NCBI GenBank assembly: GCA_945870185.1
Contig: CAMBRK010000014.1
Span: forward strand, 1-64,000
Direction: 5' to 3'
DNA: 64,000 nt
DNA from: Aureispira sp. CCB-QB1
Lineage (GTDB): Bacteria; Bacteroidota; Bacteroidia; Chitinophagales; Saprospiraceae
Shown: one piece after another, positions 1 to 7,835 of the stretch
Numbering within the stretch: position 1 is the stretch's first letter
How the letters are laid out: each line of letters begins with the position of its first letter
Position numbers and translations under genes: made by a program
The notes under the pieces: generated by a model
Told to the model about the DNA's origin: nothing
The model's input: only the letters and a program-made list of their open reading frames with translations
Database searches by the model: none

Positions 1-155
1 GTAACCGTAGCGGTGCTACGCTTTTCGAATATAAATAGCTGATTTACCTGCCCGCCTACCATGTAGTGGTCAGGCTGGTTGCATTTTAGCTTCTTCCCGC
101 TAAAGCGGGACAGGCTATGACAAAGTTCTAACGCATAATCCGGGTTTAAAATATT
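1..155 (+). repeat. 155-bp interspersed repeat, copy A
   Basis: Matches the inverted copy at 20437-20591 base for base (position i pairs with 20592-i) with a single difference at base 91. It has no open frame of note. It contains a small hairpin CGTAGC-GGT-GCTACG near its start, an imperfect REP-like palindrome at about 48-79, and the hairpin TCCCGCT-AA-AGCGGGA at about 96-111. It starts at the window edge, so the true outer boundary is not visible. Confidence 0.95.
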
Positions 156-531
156 TTGTGCAAAATCCTAAGGGGATGTAGGGATATGACATATTCAGTA
201 AATATTTTCTTAAAATCTTCTTTGTAAATCATATCGCATATATACATGGCGTTTTTCAAAATAACTATTTTTTAATTCTATAAATATTTTTAATCATGAA
301 CATAATCACCACCGCTAATTTTGGCAGCCACTGCAATGGGGAGTATCTCCAGTTTATGATTAAATTAAAAAGTAAAATTAATCCCCCATTGTCATATTGT
401 ATTCCATCTTAACTTTATCAATTTTTACCCTCCAACAAAGATAATAATTCATAACCAACATATCCACACTTTTGAACCTTTCAGAAAGCTTTGATGTTAC
501 ATTTCTTTAAATCAAACGACATTCCCATAAT
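156..531. other. Intergenic region, no gene seen
   Basis: AT-rich stretch between repeat copy A and the ferredoxin gene. I see no supported coding region. The only structure noted is an 8-bp inverted repeat, CAATGGGG at 334-341 and CCCCATTG at 384-391, of unknown meaning. No clear -7 box could be assigned to the ferredoxin gene. Confidence 0.6.
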
Positions 532-873
532 ATGGCAACTATAAAATTTAAATTTGAAGATACTTCTATACCGGAAGTAGTAGCAGAAAATGTGGCAAAA
601 GGATATTCGGTCTTAGAAGCCACTGAAGATTTTGACGTCCATCTCAATCACAATTGTGGTGGTGTTTGTGCTTGCTCTACTTGCCATATTTATGTGGTGA
701 AAGGAGACCTACATCTGGAAGAAATCTCTGATAAAGAAGAAGATTTTATAGACAGAGCCATCAATCCACGCATCGAATCCAGGCTCGCTTGTCAGTGTAT
801 CATCTTAGACGAAAACGCACAGATCGAAGTCATCATACCGGATCAAAAAAATATCATCGGACACGAGCATTAA
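532..873 (+). CDS. fdx: 2Fe-2S ferredoxin, ISC/adrenodoxin type
   Basis: A 113-aa electron-transfer protein. Cysteines 42, 48, 51 and 87 are spaced exactly as in the ISC-type Fdx/adrenodoxin family (C-x5-C-x2-C then C about 36 residues on), inside the CGGVCACSTC segment and the later LACQC. Extra cysteines at 46 and 89 accompany them. Family role: donates electrons for iron-sulfur cluster assembly and related reactions in the cytoplasm. It starts at ATG and ends 13 bp from the convergent anmK stop. No isc or suf genes are next to it, so its partner is unknown. Confidence 0.93.
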   Translation: MATIKFKFEDTSIPEVVAENVAKGYSVLEATEDFDVHLNHNCGGVCACSTCHIYVVKGDLHLEEISDKEEDFIDRAINPRIESRLACQCIILDENAQIEVIIPDQKNIIGHEH

Positions 874-886
874 TCATTAGCTTGCT

Positions 887-2074
887 TTATGCTGGCAAAG
901 AAATTTTACCCATACAAATTCCAGGTACTCCCTGCCGGATTCCAAAGTTTACAGGATTTCCTGCTAGCGTTTCATTGGCCAATACTGCAAATAATACTGC
1001 TTCTTTAGCATCGCCGTGTATGCCTGTGACCGACAAATCATCAAATGTACAGTTGGGCAGCAGTGATTTCAAATGATGCATGACTTTTGGATTGTGTGCT
1101 CCGCCGCCACTGGAAAAAACGCTAAATGGTTGATTTCCAATAGTGCGAAGGATGGATTCAGCGATAGTCTCTGCTGTAAAAACAGCCAAGGTAGCCATGA
1201 TATCAGCATGAGATGGTTTGGAAAGCGGTTCGATTTTTTGACGCAATAGATCCAAATTAAACACTTCCGGACCTGTTGTTTTGGGAAAAGGCAAAGAAAA
1301 AAAATAATGATCTTTTAAAGCCTTAAGTAAAGAAACATCTACATTTCCTTGTGATGAAAGCTGAGCATTTTGATCATAAGGTAAGTCAAAATGGTGTTTC
1401 ATATAGGCATCCATCATCGTATTGCCTGGCCCCGTATCTGTTACAAAAACCTGTGATGCGTCACCATTGGCTGGTAAATAAGTAAAATTGGCTATACCAC
1501 CCATATTGAGCATGATGCGGTCTTCTCCTATCTTCCCAAATATCAGGTAATCACCATATACGGCCAATGGTGCACCTTCTCCACCTGCAGCCACGTGTTT
1601 TTGTCTGAAATCACTGATCGTGATGATACCAGTAGTTACCGCAATATGATCTCCATCTCCGATTTGCAAAGTGGCATTGGGCATATCAGGATAATGGTGT
1701 TGATGCTTGGGAACATGCATGACCGTCTGACCGTGTGAAGCGATGACATCTACCCTATCCTTTTGAATGTTTTTATCAGCCAAAAACTGTAAAATCAACT
1801 CCGCATGAAATGTTCCTACACGAGCATGAAGCAAAGTTAGATATGGAAAATCCACAACCTGCTTCGCGAAAACCTGTCTTATCTCGTTTTTGAAGGATTC
1901 CTGATAAGCAATGGTATCGAACTCCAACAATTCAACTTCTGTATTTAGACCACTGCCCTTAACCCTACAATACGCCAGATCCAGACCATCTAGAGATGTA
2001 CCCGACATCAAGCCGATGATGTACCTTTCCTTAGCTTTTGAAATATGGTAAAGTTTCTCGATTTGTTGATTCAT
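887..2074 (-). CDS. anmK: Anhydro-N-acetylmuramic acid kinase
   Basis: A 395-aa sugar kinase of the AnmK family. The N-terminal phosphate-binding signature GLMSGTSLDG is at residues 21-30. The NMGGIAN and TDTGPGN motifs lie in the middle and an SGGGAHN segment in the C-terminal lobe, as in the ASKHA-fold AnmK enzymes. It opens and phosphorylates 1,6-anhydro-MurNAc to MurNAc-6-phosphate in cell-wall recycling, in the cytoplasm. The ATG start is followed at normal spacing by these motifs. A TACATTTG -7 box lies just upstream. It is divergent from the SDR gene. No murQ or other recycling gene is adjacent. Confidence 0.95.
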   Translation of the reverse strand: MNQQIEKLYHISKAKERYIIGLMSGTSLDGLDLAYCRVKGSGLNTEVELLEFDTIAYQESFKNEIRQVFAKQVVDFPYLTLLHARVGTFHAELILQFLADKNIQKDRVDVIASHGQTVMHVPKHQHHYPDMPNATLQIGDGDHIAVTTGIITISDFRQKHVAAGGEGAPLAVYGDYLIFGKIGEDRIMLNMGGIANFTYLPANGDASQVFVTDTGPGNTMMDAYMKHHFDLPYDQNAQLSSQGNVDVSLLKALKDHYFFSLPFPKTTGPEVFNLDLLRQKIEPLSKPSHADIMATLAVFTAETIAESILRTIGNQPFSVFSSGGGAHNPKVMHHLKSLLPNCTFDDLSVTGIHGDAKEAVLFAVLANETLAGNPVNFGIRQGVPGICMGKISLPA

Positions 2075-2094
2075 TTATTTTGAATTTTCGAAAG

Positions 2095-2102
2095 CAAATG
2101 TA
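2095..2102 (-). promoter_or_regulatory. Bacteroidota -7 box for anmK
   Basis: Read on the minus strand, TACATTTG fits the TAnnTTTG -7 consensus and lies about 20 bp upstream of the anmK ATG. No convincing -33 TTTG is seen. Confidence 0.5.
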
Positions 2103-2235
2103 GCCATTTTGAATATTATAGCTGACATAAAATTATTATAAATGAACACTTTACATCGATATTACATTTAAAAACTCCATTTTTAGTAAACACTTTGTGC
2201 ATTGATTCGTTTCTGTCACTCTAAAACAAAGACAA

Positions 2236-2943
2236 ATGCATATCAAAAATATAGTCGTAGCTGGTGGCTCTAAAGGAATAGGACTTAGTATTGTACAACA
2301 GCTACTCCAAGAAGGAAACAAAGTTACTGTGCTCTCAAGAAATCAAAACGCTTTACCTTTTCATCCAAATCTAACTTTCATCCCTATAGATCTTACCCAA
2401 GAAGACCCCCAAGCTGCAGCATTACCTGAGGTTATCGATGGTTTGGTCTATGCACCCGGTAGCATTACCTTAAAACCATTTAAATCTATCTCCATTGACC
2501 AATACCTAGAAGATTTTAATATCAATTGTCTGGGAGCTATCCGACTGATCAAGGCAGCGACTGTTGGACTTAAAGCTTCAACACAAAAACCAGGCATTGT
2601 TCTTTTCAGTACGGTGGCTGTGGGGCAAGGCATGCCATTCCATACTTCTATCGCCATGGCCAAAGGTGCCGTAGAAGGTCTCATAAAATCTCTAGCTGCT
2701 GAGTTCGCTCCAAGTATTAGGGTCAATGGTATCGCACCATCACTCACAGATACCGATCTGGCTGCCAAACTACTTTCCACACCAGAAAAAATAGAAGCCG
2801 CAGCACAAAGACACCCTCTAAAATCAGTGGGAAGTCCAGAAGATATAGCTCAAATGGCCCTGTTTTTACTTTCAGAACGAGCAGCATGGATGACCGGCCA
2901 AATCATACATGTAGATGGTGGTATGTCATCAGTTAGAGTATAA
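2236..2943 (+). CDS. SDR-family oxidoreductase lacking the usual catalytic Tyr
   Basis: A 235-aa Rossmann-fold protein of the short-chain dehydrogenase/reductase family. The nucleotide-binding GGSKGIG motif is at residues 10-16 and the C-terminal end has the usual GQIIHVDGGM. The YxxxK active-site motif is replaced by IAMAK, so the catalytic Tyr is Ile while the Lys and an upstream Ser remain. As far as I recall this HxSIAxAKGAVEG pattern marks a known SDR subfamily, so loss of the classical reaction is inferred, not proven. It starts at ATG. The gene ends 2 bp before the DUF429 gene, so the two are probably co-transcribed. Substrate unknown. Confidence 0.85.
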   Translation: MHIKNIVVAGGSKGIGLSIVQQLLQEGNKVTVLSRNQNALPFHPNLTFIPIDLTQEDPQAAALPEVIDGLVYAPGSITLKPFKSISIDQYLEDFNINCLGAIRLIKAATVGLKASTQKPGIVLFSTVAVGQGMPFHTSIAMAKGAVEGLIKSLAAEFAPSIRVNGIAPSLTDTDLAAKLLSTPEKIEAAAQRHPLKSVGSPEDIAQMALFLLSERAAWMTGQIIHVDGGMSSVRV

Positions 2944-2945
2944 AA

Positions 2946-3539
2946 ATGAGCTTTTTGGGAGAACGATTTTGTGGCATTGATTACGGGACCAAAATGAGCG
3001 GAAATACGGCACTAGCATATCTGGATGATACAGGTATCCAAGTGCTACAATGCCTCAAAAATACAGATGCTGATCAGTGGATTACTACACAAGTAACCCA
3101 TCTGAATCTGAAAAAAATATATCTAGACGCTCCATTATCATTGCCGGGCGGCTTTTTGGGTTACAACGATCAGTTTCACTACAGAGCATGTGACTTGGAG
3201 TTGAGCGCCATGTCACCTATGTTTTTGGGTGGATTGACCGCCAGAGCTATTTCGTTGAGTAAAGGACTGGAAAAACAAAAGGTAACTTCATGTGAAGTCT
3301 ATCCCGGCGGATTCATCAGAGCGCACGATACATTGCGAGAATGTTACCATAAAAAAGATGTAACTACCGTATCCCATATGGTCCACAATCTTAGCCAAAT
3401 TTTTCCCTTTTCTATCCAAACATCCATTGAAAATTATCATCAAGTAGATGCATTGATTTGTTGGTGGATAGGATATCGGCACACCCAAGGATTAGCAAAG
3501 GCCTACGGAGATGTACAGGAAGGTCAGATATGGATATAA
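2946..3539 (+). CDS. DUF429-like protein (RNase H-fold)
   Basis: A 197-aa protein whose N-terminal FCGIDYGTKMSGNTA and following YLDAPLSLP segments resemble DUF429 / predicted RNase H-fold nucleases: an early acidic residue in a GIDYG strand and a second Asp in the DAPLSLP strand. The later CEVYPGG segment also fits. No enzymatic activity is established here. It is almost certainly in an operon with the SDR gene (2-bp gap). A bidirectional stem-loop immediately after the stop separates it from the convergent tRNA. Confidence 0.6.
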   Translation: MSFLGERFCGIDYGTKMSGNTALAYLDDTGIQVLQCLKNTDADQWITTQVTHLNLKKIYLDAPLSLPGGFLGYNDQFHYRACDLELSAMSPMFLGGLTARAISLSKGLEKQKVTSCEVYPGGFIRAHDTLRECYHKKDVTTVSHMVHNLSQIFPFSIQTSIENYHQVDALICWWIGYRHTQGLAKAYGDVQEGQIWI

Positions 3540-3570
3540 AAAAAGCCCTGACCAATAAGTCAAGGCTTTG
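3536..3570. terminator. Bidirectional intrinsic terminator
   Basis: AAAGCC-c-TGAC (3542-3552) pairs with GTCA-a-GGCTTT (3559-3569) around the loop CAATAA. The A-run at 3538-3544 gives a U-tract for the minus-strand tRNA transcript. The same stem can end the plus-strand SDR/DUF429 transcript. Confidence 0.75.
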
Positions 3571-3573
3571 ATG

Positions 3574-3657
3574 TGCCCGGAGCGGGACTTGAACCCGCAC
3601 ATCCTTGCGAATACATGCCCCTCAAACATGCCTGTCTACCAATTTCAGCACCCGGGC
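3574..3657 (-). tRNA. tRNA-Leu (anticodon GAG)
   Basis: An 84-nt minus-strand class II tRNA. Its acceptor stem GCCCGGG pairs with TCCGGGC (one G-T pair), and the discriminator is A. The anticodon arm CATGT-TTGAGGG-GCATG puts GAG at positions 34-36. There is a variable arm and a T-arm with the GTTCAAGTC loop. CCA is not encoded. It decodes CUC and CUU. A stem-loop with a U-tract lies immediately downstream. Confidence 0.95.
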
Positions 3658-4017
3658 TTTAGTAGCGGCCACAAAATTAACAGTAATTTTTTAAAAAACT
3701 ATATAATCATCTTAAATTATAAAATTTAATTTACCTTTTATTTTATAATTAAGTACCATAAAAAAGTAGTACTTATTATTTTAGGGGACTAGGCCAAATT
3801 AATTTTACTTTCTTAAATTAGGAATTATCATTAATGGAGTCAAATAGATGATTAGCCTCATTGTTTTTGAGGAGCACCTACAAAAAGAGGGGAAACGCAT
3901 GATTAAAAATTTATATTATCTTCATACATTATTATGGTATTGATAAAAAAATAAAACCATTAGAAAGCATTTTATGTTAAATAGCGGTATAAAACGTATT
4001 CTTTTTAGCCCTAAAGG
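3658..4017. other. AT-rich intergenic region between tRNA-Leu and the transposase
   Basis: No gene seen. It contains a long AT-rich inverted repeat: the arm at 3711-3725 pairs with the arm at 3740-3753, with a loop of about 14 nt. It probably also contains the left end of the IS200-like element just before the hairpin at 4018. Confidence 0.5.
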
Positions 4018-4046
4018 CCTGCCTGCCATAGAGCAACGCAGGCAGG
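4018..4046. repeat. Left hairpin of the IS200-like element
   Basis: CCTGCCTGC (4018-4026) and GCAGGCAGG (4038-4046) form a perfect 9-bp stem with an 11-nt loop, 22 bp before the transposase start. Subterminal hairpins of this kind are recognised by Y1 HUH transposases, so this is a candidate left-end structure. Confidence 0.6.
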
Positions 4047-4068
4047 AGCGAAATTAAAATTTAATTAT

Positions 4069-4521
4069 ATGGGACAATCGTTAGTTCAAAATTACATTCA
4101 TATAATTTTCAGCACAAAGCACAGAGAACCATTGATTCAACCGCCTGTAGAACAAGAACTTCATGCTTATTTGGGAGGCATTTGTAATCGACTAGAATCC
4201 CAATCAATTATTGTTGGGGGCTACACAGACCATATTCACATATTGTGCAAACTTTCTAAAAAAATACCATTGATGAAGTTAATAGAAGAATTAAAATCGC
4301 CTTCGTCAAAATGGATAAAAACAAAGGGAAAATCATATGAAAAATTTTATTGGCAGGATGGGTATGGTGCTTTTTCTGTAAATCCATCAGAAATTGATAT
4401 TGTGATTGCATATATAGCAAATCAGAAAGAACATCACAAAAAGAAAACATTTCAAGATGAGTATAGAGCTTTTTTAAAAAAGTATCAAATTGAATATGAC
4501 GAAAGATATGTTTGGGACTAA
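4069..4521 (+). mobile_element. tnpA: IS200/IS605-like Y1 transposase (TnpA / REP-associated type)
   Basis: A 150-aa single-strand DNA transposase of the Y1 HUH family. The metal-binding HUH motif is H55-I-H57 (in TDHIHIL). The nucleophile is Y115 in AYIANQKEHH, with Q119 placed as in this family. The length equals typical IS200 TnpA. Family mechanism: cleavage and joining at hairpin ends, with no terminal inverted repeats. No tnpB accompanies it. It is flanked by a strong hairpin upstream (4018-4046) and three short hairpins downstream (4529-4608). It could be a stand-alone IS200-type element or a domesticated RAYT acting on REP-like palindromes, a possibility raised by the related palindrome at 4665-4695. 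All key residues are intact. Confidence 0.88.
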
Positions 4522-4528
4522 AGATTAC

Positions 4529-4608
4529 GCCCTGTCAGGGCTGTGGAGGTAACTTGCTTTTAGACATAGGGCTTCACCCTATGTTAATTTATATCGCCCA
4601 TGCAGGGC
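4529..4608. repeat. Cluster of three hairpins downstream of the transposase
   Basis: GCCCT-GTC-AGGGC at 4529-4541, ACATAGGG-CTTCA-CCCTATGT at 4564-4584 and GCCC-ATGCA-GGGC at 4596-4608. They are probably right-end recognition structures of the element; the last also resembles a terminator. Confidence 0.55.
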
Positions 4609-4614
4609 TTTTTT
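4596..4614 (+). terminator. Possible intrinsic terminator after the transposase
   Basis: The stem GCCC/GGGC with a 5-nt loop is followed by six T residues (4609-4614). The short stem makes it weak. Confidence 0.45.
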
Positions 4615-4664
4615 AATGTGAAGACTATTTTAAAGGTGGGGTTAGCCCTTGGTAAGGATATAGA

Positions 4665-4695
4665 CAGCCTGACCACTATGAAGTAGGCGGGCAGG
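4665..4695 (+). repeat. REP-like palindrome related to the 155-bp repeat
   Basis: These 31 nt match the palindromic core of the 155-bp repeat (plus-strand copy B around 20515-20545) in both stem arms and differ only in the apical bases. Conservation of the arms with a changed loop suggests the folded hairpin is what is maintained. Confidence 0.7.
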
Positions 4696-4732
4696 GGTGG
4701 GTAAATTTAGAGGAATATATTTCAATTCAAAC

Positions 4733-5722
4733 CTAGACAACAGGCATTTTCCATCTCTGACCTGCCCATTCCCTCTGAGCAACTGTATCTTGATACGTCC
4801 ATGCTAACAATCTACTGGATTTATTGCCTTGCCCCATGGGTATAGTTCTCATATGAGTGACTCCAATATTATTTAAAGTACTTTCAAACTTTTTGAGGTT
4901 GGATTGTTTGGATACCAACGTGGTAAACCAAAGGCATGATTTTGAGTATAATTTACTTTCGTGGATCATGGTTCTGATAAAACGTTCTTCGCCACCTTCG
5001 CACCACAACTCGTGACTATGTCCACCAAAATTTAGGGGTCCGTCTTGAATCCCTAAGTTTTTGGTTTTCCTTTCATTTCCTGCTTTGGCTTCATCAGCTG
5101 AAGCATGAAACGGTGGATTACAGATGACCAAATCAAAATATTCGCCTTCTTTTATGATATTTTTGAAGACACAGTGCTGATCGGTTTGATGTCTCAATTC
5201 GATTTTATCCTTTAGTACTGAATTATTATCAATGATAAGCTGACATGATGCAAGTGATACCGCATCTATATCACTACCTATAAAGTTCCATCCATAAGAT
5301 TTGCAGCCTATGATCGGATAAATTCCATTAGCACCAACACCTATGTCCATACATTTGATACCCGAACCTAAAGGTATCTTACCGTAATTACTTTGTGACA
5401 AAATATCTGCTGCGTGGTGGATATAGTCCGCTCGTCCTGGAATGGGCGGACATAGATATCCCTGTGGAATATCCCAATATAAAACATCGTAGTAAGCCAT
5501 TAAAAGTGCTTTATTCAGTGCTTTGACGGCATCAGGATTGGCAAATGAGATGGTTTCATCACCATAAATATTTTCACTTATGAATGGCGAAAGATCGGGA
5601 TAAACTTTTTTGAGCAGTTCAAAATCATATCGGGTATTGTGCAGGTTCCTAGGATGCAGCTTTGACTTCACCACTGCGTGAACCCATTTTTCTTCAGGTT
5701 TATTTTTTTTAGATTTAGACAT
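4733..5722 (-). CDS. rlmF: 23S rRNA (adenine(1618)-N(6))-methyltransferase
   Basis: A SAM-dependent methyltransferase of the RlmF family, about 329 aa. The family N-terminus (LHPRNLHNTRYDF) is followed by the central SAM-binding MDIGVGANGIYPIIG and the catalytic NPPF motif in ICNPPFHASADEA. It methylates A1618 of 23S rRNA. I place the start at the ATG giving MSKSKKNKP; a GTG eight codons upstream (5746) is the alternative. It lies downstream of recX on the same strand with about 70 bp between them, so co-transcription is possible but not shown. Confidence 0.93.
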   Translation of the reverse strand: MSKSKKNKPEEKWVHAVVKSKLHPRNLHNTRYDFELLKKVYPDLSPFISENIYGDETISFANPDAVKALNKALLMAYYDVLYWDIPQGYLCPPIPGRADYIHHAADILSQSNYGKIPLGSGIKCMDIGVGANGIYPIIGCKSYGWNFIGSDIDAVSLASCQLIIDNNSVLKDKIELRHQTDQHCVFKNIIKEGEYFDLVICNPPFHASADEAKAGNERKTKNLGIQDGPLNFGGHSHELWCEGGEERFIRTMIHESKLYSKSCLWFTTLVSKQSNLKKFESTLNNIGVTHMRTIPMGQGNKSSRLLAWTYQDTVAQREWAGQRWKMPVV

Positions 5723-5792
5723 TTTGTCTTTTTTATGATGGTTCACGGTATTATTATTTTTGATTAAATAAGACTTTGAAAACAGATGTACG

Positions 5793-6272
5793 CTACCCTA
5801 TGGCTTCTTTGATCACTTCAAATTCAAAACCTTTTTGTGCTAGATATACGGTTAGTTTTTGAGATCGTTCATATTTGTTGGAAAACTTAGTGGTACGCTC
5901 CTTTTTTGCTATCAGCATTTTGGCGGTTTCCAGGTAGTCAACATCAGGAATTTCTTTCAATGCTTCTCTTATAGAATAATCAGATACCTGTTTCAGCTTA
6001 AGCTCCTGCTTGATTTTATTTCTTCCCCAATGTTTGATTCTGAATTTTCCACCGGCAAATGTTTTGGCAAATCGCTCTTCGTTGAGAAAATTATTGATGA
6101 TAAGATCTGATATCAATTCTTCCAGCAAATCACCATAAATGCCATGCTGCAACAATTTACTGCGAACTTCTTGATGACAACGCTCTTGGTAAGCACAATA
6201 ACTCTGTATATTGAGCTTAGCTTCGTCAGCAGACCAATATTTTACTTTTTTTTCACCACTTTCGTCAAACAT
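5793..6272 (-). CDS. recX: Regulatory protein RecX
   Basis: About 159 aa of the RecX family, which binds RecA filaments and limits recombinase and LexA-coprotease activity. Three-helix repeats typical of RecX are visible: the NIQSYCAYQERCHQEVRSKL segment, then NNFLNEERFAKTFAGGKFR, then the GRNKIKQELK stretch. I start it at the ATG of MFDESGEK because the upstream TTG at 6290 overlaps the stem-loop terminator of the preceding HAD gene. recA is not in the window. Confidence 0.9.
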   Translation of the reverse strand: MFDESGEKKVKYWSADEAKLNIQSYCAYQERCHQEVRSKLLQHGIYGDLLEELISDLIINNFLNEERFAKTFAGGKFRIKHWGRNKIKQELKLKQVSDYSIREALKEIPDVDYLETAKMLIAKKERTTKFSNKYERSQKLTVYLAQKGFEFEVIKEAIG

Positions 6273-6288
6273 GCATTCATATGATATC

Positions 6289-6314
6289 AAAAAGGCAGAC
6301 CAAAAAGATCTGCC
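6289..6314 (-). terminator. Intrinsic terminator of the HAD gene
   Basis: On the minus strand GGCAGA pairs with TCTGCC around a 9-nt loop and is followed by five T residues. It sits between the HAD stop and the recX ATG, so recX probably has its own promoter or depends on read-through. Confidence 0.7.
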
Positions 6315-6385
6315 AATAATTAAGGGTGTTAATAAGAATCTGCGTCAAAAGTAACGGACTTATAACAAACTTCAAAATTTGCAGA

Positions 6386-7033
6386 TCACAAATTGAGCTT
6401 GTACTTAAAAATTTGTATCAAATCATCTTTAGGGTCATGATGATAGGTATGCCAACCTGCTGCCTGAGCACCCTGAATATTGGGCCATAAGTCATCAATA
6501 AAGATTGTTCTTTCGGGGTTCAGTTCCGCTTTTTGAGTTACATGATGATAAAAATTCACATCAGGTTTTTTAAACCCTTCGATATGGGAATAAAATGTTT
6601 GATCAAAAAAAACATGATCAAAATCCACGATATTATGATTTTTTTTCAAATCCTTCAACACCCATTCCAAATGCAATCCATTGGTATTGCTCAATAAATA
6701 TACTTTGTATTTTGCCCTGAGTTGTAGTAGAAAATCAAACTTGAGCGGATTCCATCCGATAAGCATGGCATTCCAGGCACGAATAATATCATACCCATGT
6801 GGCACTTCTCCTTGGGCCTGTCGTTGTAGATTCCAAATAAAAGTCTCCTTGGTGATGACTCCTTTTTCGAAATCTTCCATTACTTGCAGGACGTCTGCAG
6901 GAAGATGGTTTGGATCAAATGTTATACCAAGAATATGGGCCAAAGCGTCATAGGTCCTTTGGTAATCTATATCTAACAATACACCACCGAAATCAAAAAC
7001 TATATTTTCTATGATTGGATTATCTTTATCCAT
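6386..7033 (-). CDS. HAD-superfamily (IA-like) hydrolase
   Basis: A 215-aa phosphatase-like protein. Motif I is VFDFGGVLLDID near residue 14, with Gly in place of the usual second Asp position, as in the YihX-type branch. Motif II is YLLSNTNGLH, the lysine is in GFKKPD, and motif IV is FIDDLWPNIQGAQAAG. Likely a cytoplasmic phosphatase for small phosphorylated sugars or nucleotides; the substrate cannot be read from sequence. It follows a putative lipoprotein gene by 8 bp, so the two are probably one operon, ended by the stem-loop at 6289-6314. Confidence 0.85.
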   Translation of the reverse strand: MDKDNPIIENIVFDFGGVLLDIDYQRTYDALAHILGITFDPNHLPADVLQVMEDFEKGVITKETFIWNLQRQAQGEVPHGYDIIRAWNAMLIGWNPLKFDFLLQLRAKYKVYLLSNTNGLHLEWVLKDLKKNHNIVDFDHVFFDQTFYSHIEGFKKPDVNFYHHVTQKAELNPERTIFIDDLWPNIQGAQAAGWHTYHHDPKDDLIQIFKYKLNL

Positions 7034-7041
7034 TTGTGTAT

Positions 7042-7704
7042 TTATTTTTGGGGATAACTAATGCTGTTGAGCACTTTTCTGACCATAGCGGTATCACAAA
7101 CGTTTTGTACTTCAATGCTTAAATTCTGGTCTTGCTTCTTTTTGTTTGTATGCTTAAAGTAAATACCTGACCCAAGACCGTCATGAGTCACATAAAACTT
7201 GCGTTGGAATTCGTCATCTATCTTTATGGAGAAGTCATCTTCCTGAATTTCAGAGTCCTGAGTTGTAAAAAAAGGATAGGAAAATGACCGTTTTCGAAAT
7301 TCCAACTCAGCCATATAATTGCATGCAGTACAAGGAATAAATGGCTTGGATGTGCTCTCAGCAAAAGGTATCACCTGAATAATATCCACCGAATCAATAA
7401 ACATTTTATAAAGTTTTTCATCTATGTGCAGCTTTTCAAAAAAGACAGTGTGATACTTACCTTTAAATGCTAATGCGAATTTTTCTGTTTCTGTCAGTGG
7501 CCCAGAATGAGCTTGAATTCCTTTTGTGTATTGCAAAGATATCGTACCGCATTGGATCGAGCCCATGGATTCGTTAGATTTTTTTTTATCGCACTTACAA
7601 TCTTCTTGTATCAAAAATGGTAAGGCCCTAGTATTGAAACGCCCTGATCTCTGACAAGATAACCCAACCAACAAAACCGATAAAAACAATAAAAATTTAA
7701 ACAT
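7042..7704 (-). CDS. Putative lipoprotein of unknown function
   Basis: 220 aa with a hydrophobic N-terminus ending in GLSC at about residue 17, a relaxed lipobox that would give a lipid-anchored protein. Several cysteines follow, including CKCDKKK near residue 37 and PCTACNY about two-thirds along. I do not recognise the family. It lies 8 bp upstream of the HAD gene and is divergent from pyrD. Confidence 0.6.
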   Translation of the reverse strand: MFKFLLFLSVLLVGLSCQRSGRFNTRALPFLIQEDCKCDKKKSNESMGSIQCGTISLQYTKGIQAHSGPLTETEKFALAFKGKYHTVFFEKLHIDEKLYKMFIDSVDIIQVIPFAESTSKPFIPCTACNYMAELEFRKRSFSYPFFTTQDSEIQEDDFSIKIDDEFQRKFYVTHDGLGSGIYFKHTNKKKQDQNLSIEVQNVCDTAMVRKVLNSISYPQK

Positions 7705-7805
7705 CTGAGGAGAAGTGAGTCATTTAACTAATCAACTAAAAAAGCAAAGGTAGCAGATTGAAAGGGAAAATCTTTAGTTCTCCTGAAGATTTCTGCTAAA
7801 ATCAA

Positions 7806-7813
7806 TACCTTTG
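7806..7813 (+). promoter_or_regulatory. Bacteroidota -7 box for pyrD
   Basis: TACCTTTG, 22 bp upstream of the pyrD ATG, matches the TAnnTTTG consensus. The -33 element is not obvious. Confidence 0.5.
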
Positions 7814-7835
7814 ACGCCTAATTAAATATCATCTT

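Noticed and set aside
334-391. CAATGGGG inverted repeat as a regulatory site
   Set aside because: Only 8 bp with a 42-bp gap; could be chance.
789-1076. Frame across the ferredoxin/anmK junction
   Set aside because: It overlaps two well-supported genes and has no family features.
3711-3753. AT-rich inverted repeat as a terminator or mobile-element end
   Set aside because: AT-only pairing in an AT-rich region is weak evidence.
5723-5746. GTG-initiated extension of rlmF
   Set aside because: The ATG at 5722 gives a normal N-terminus; the added residues are Lys/His-rich with no family match.
6273-6290. TTG start of recX
   Set aside because: It overlaps the upstream terminator; ATG at 6272 is more likely.
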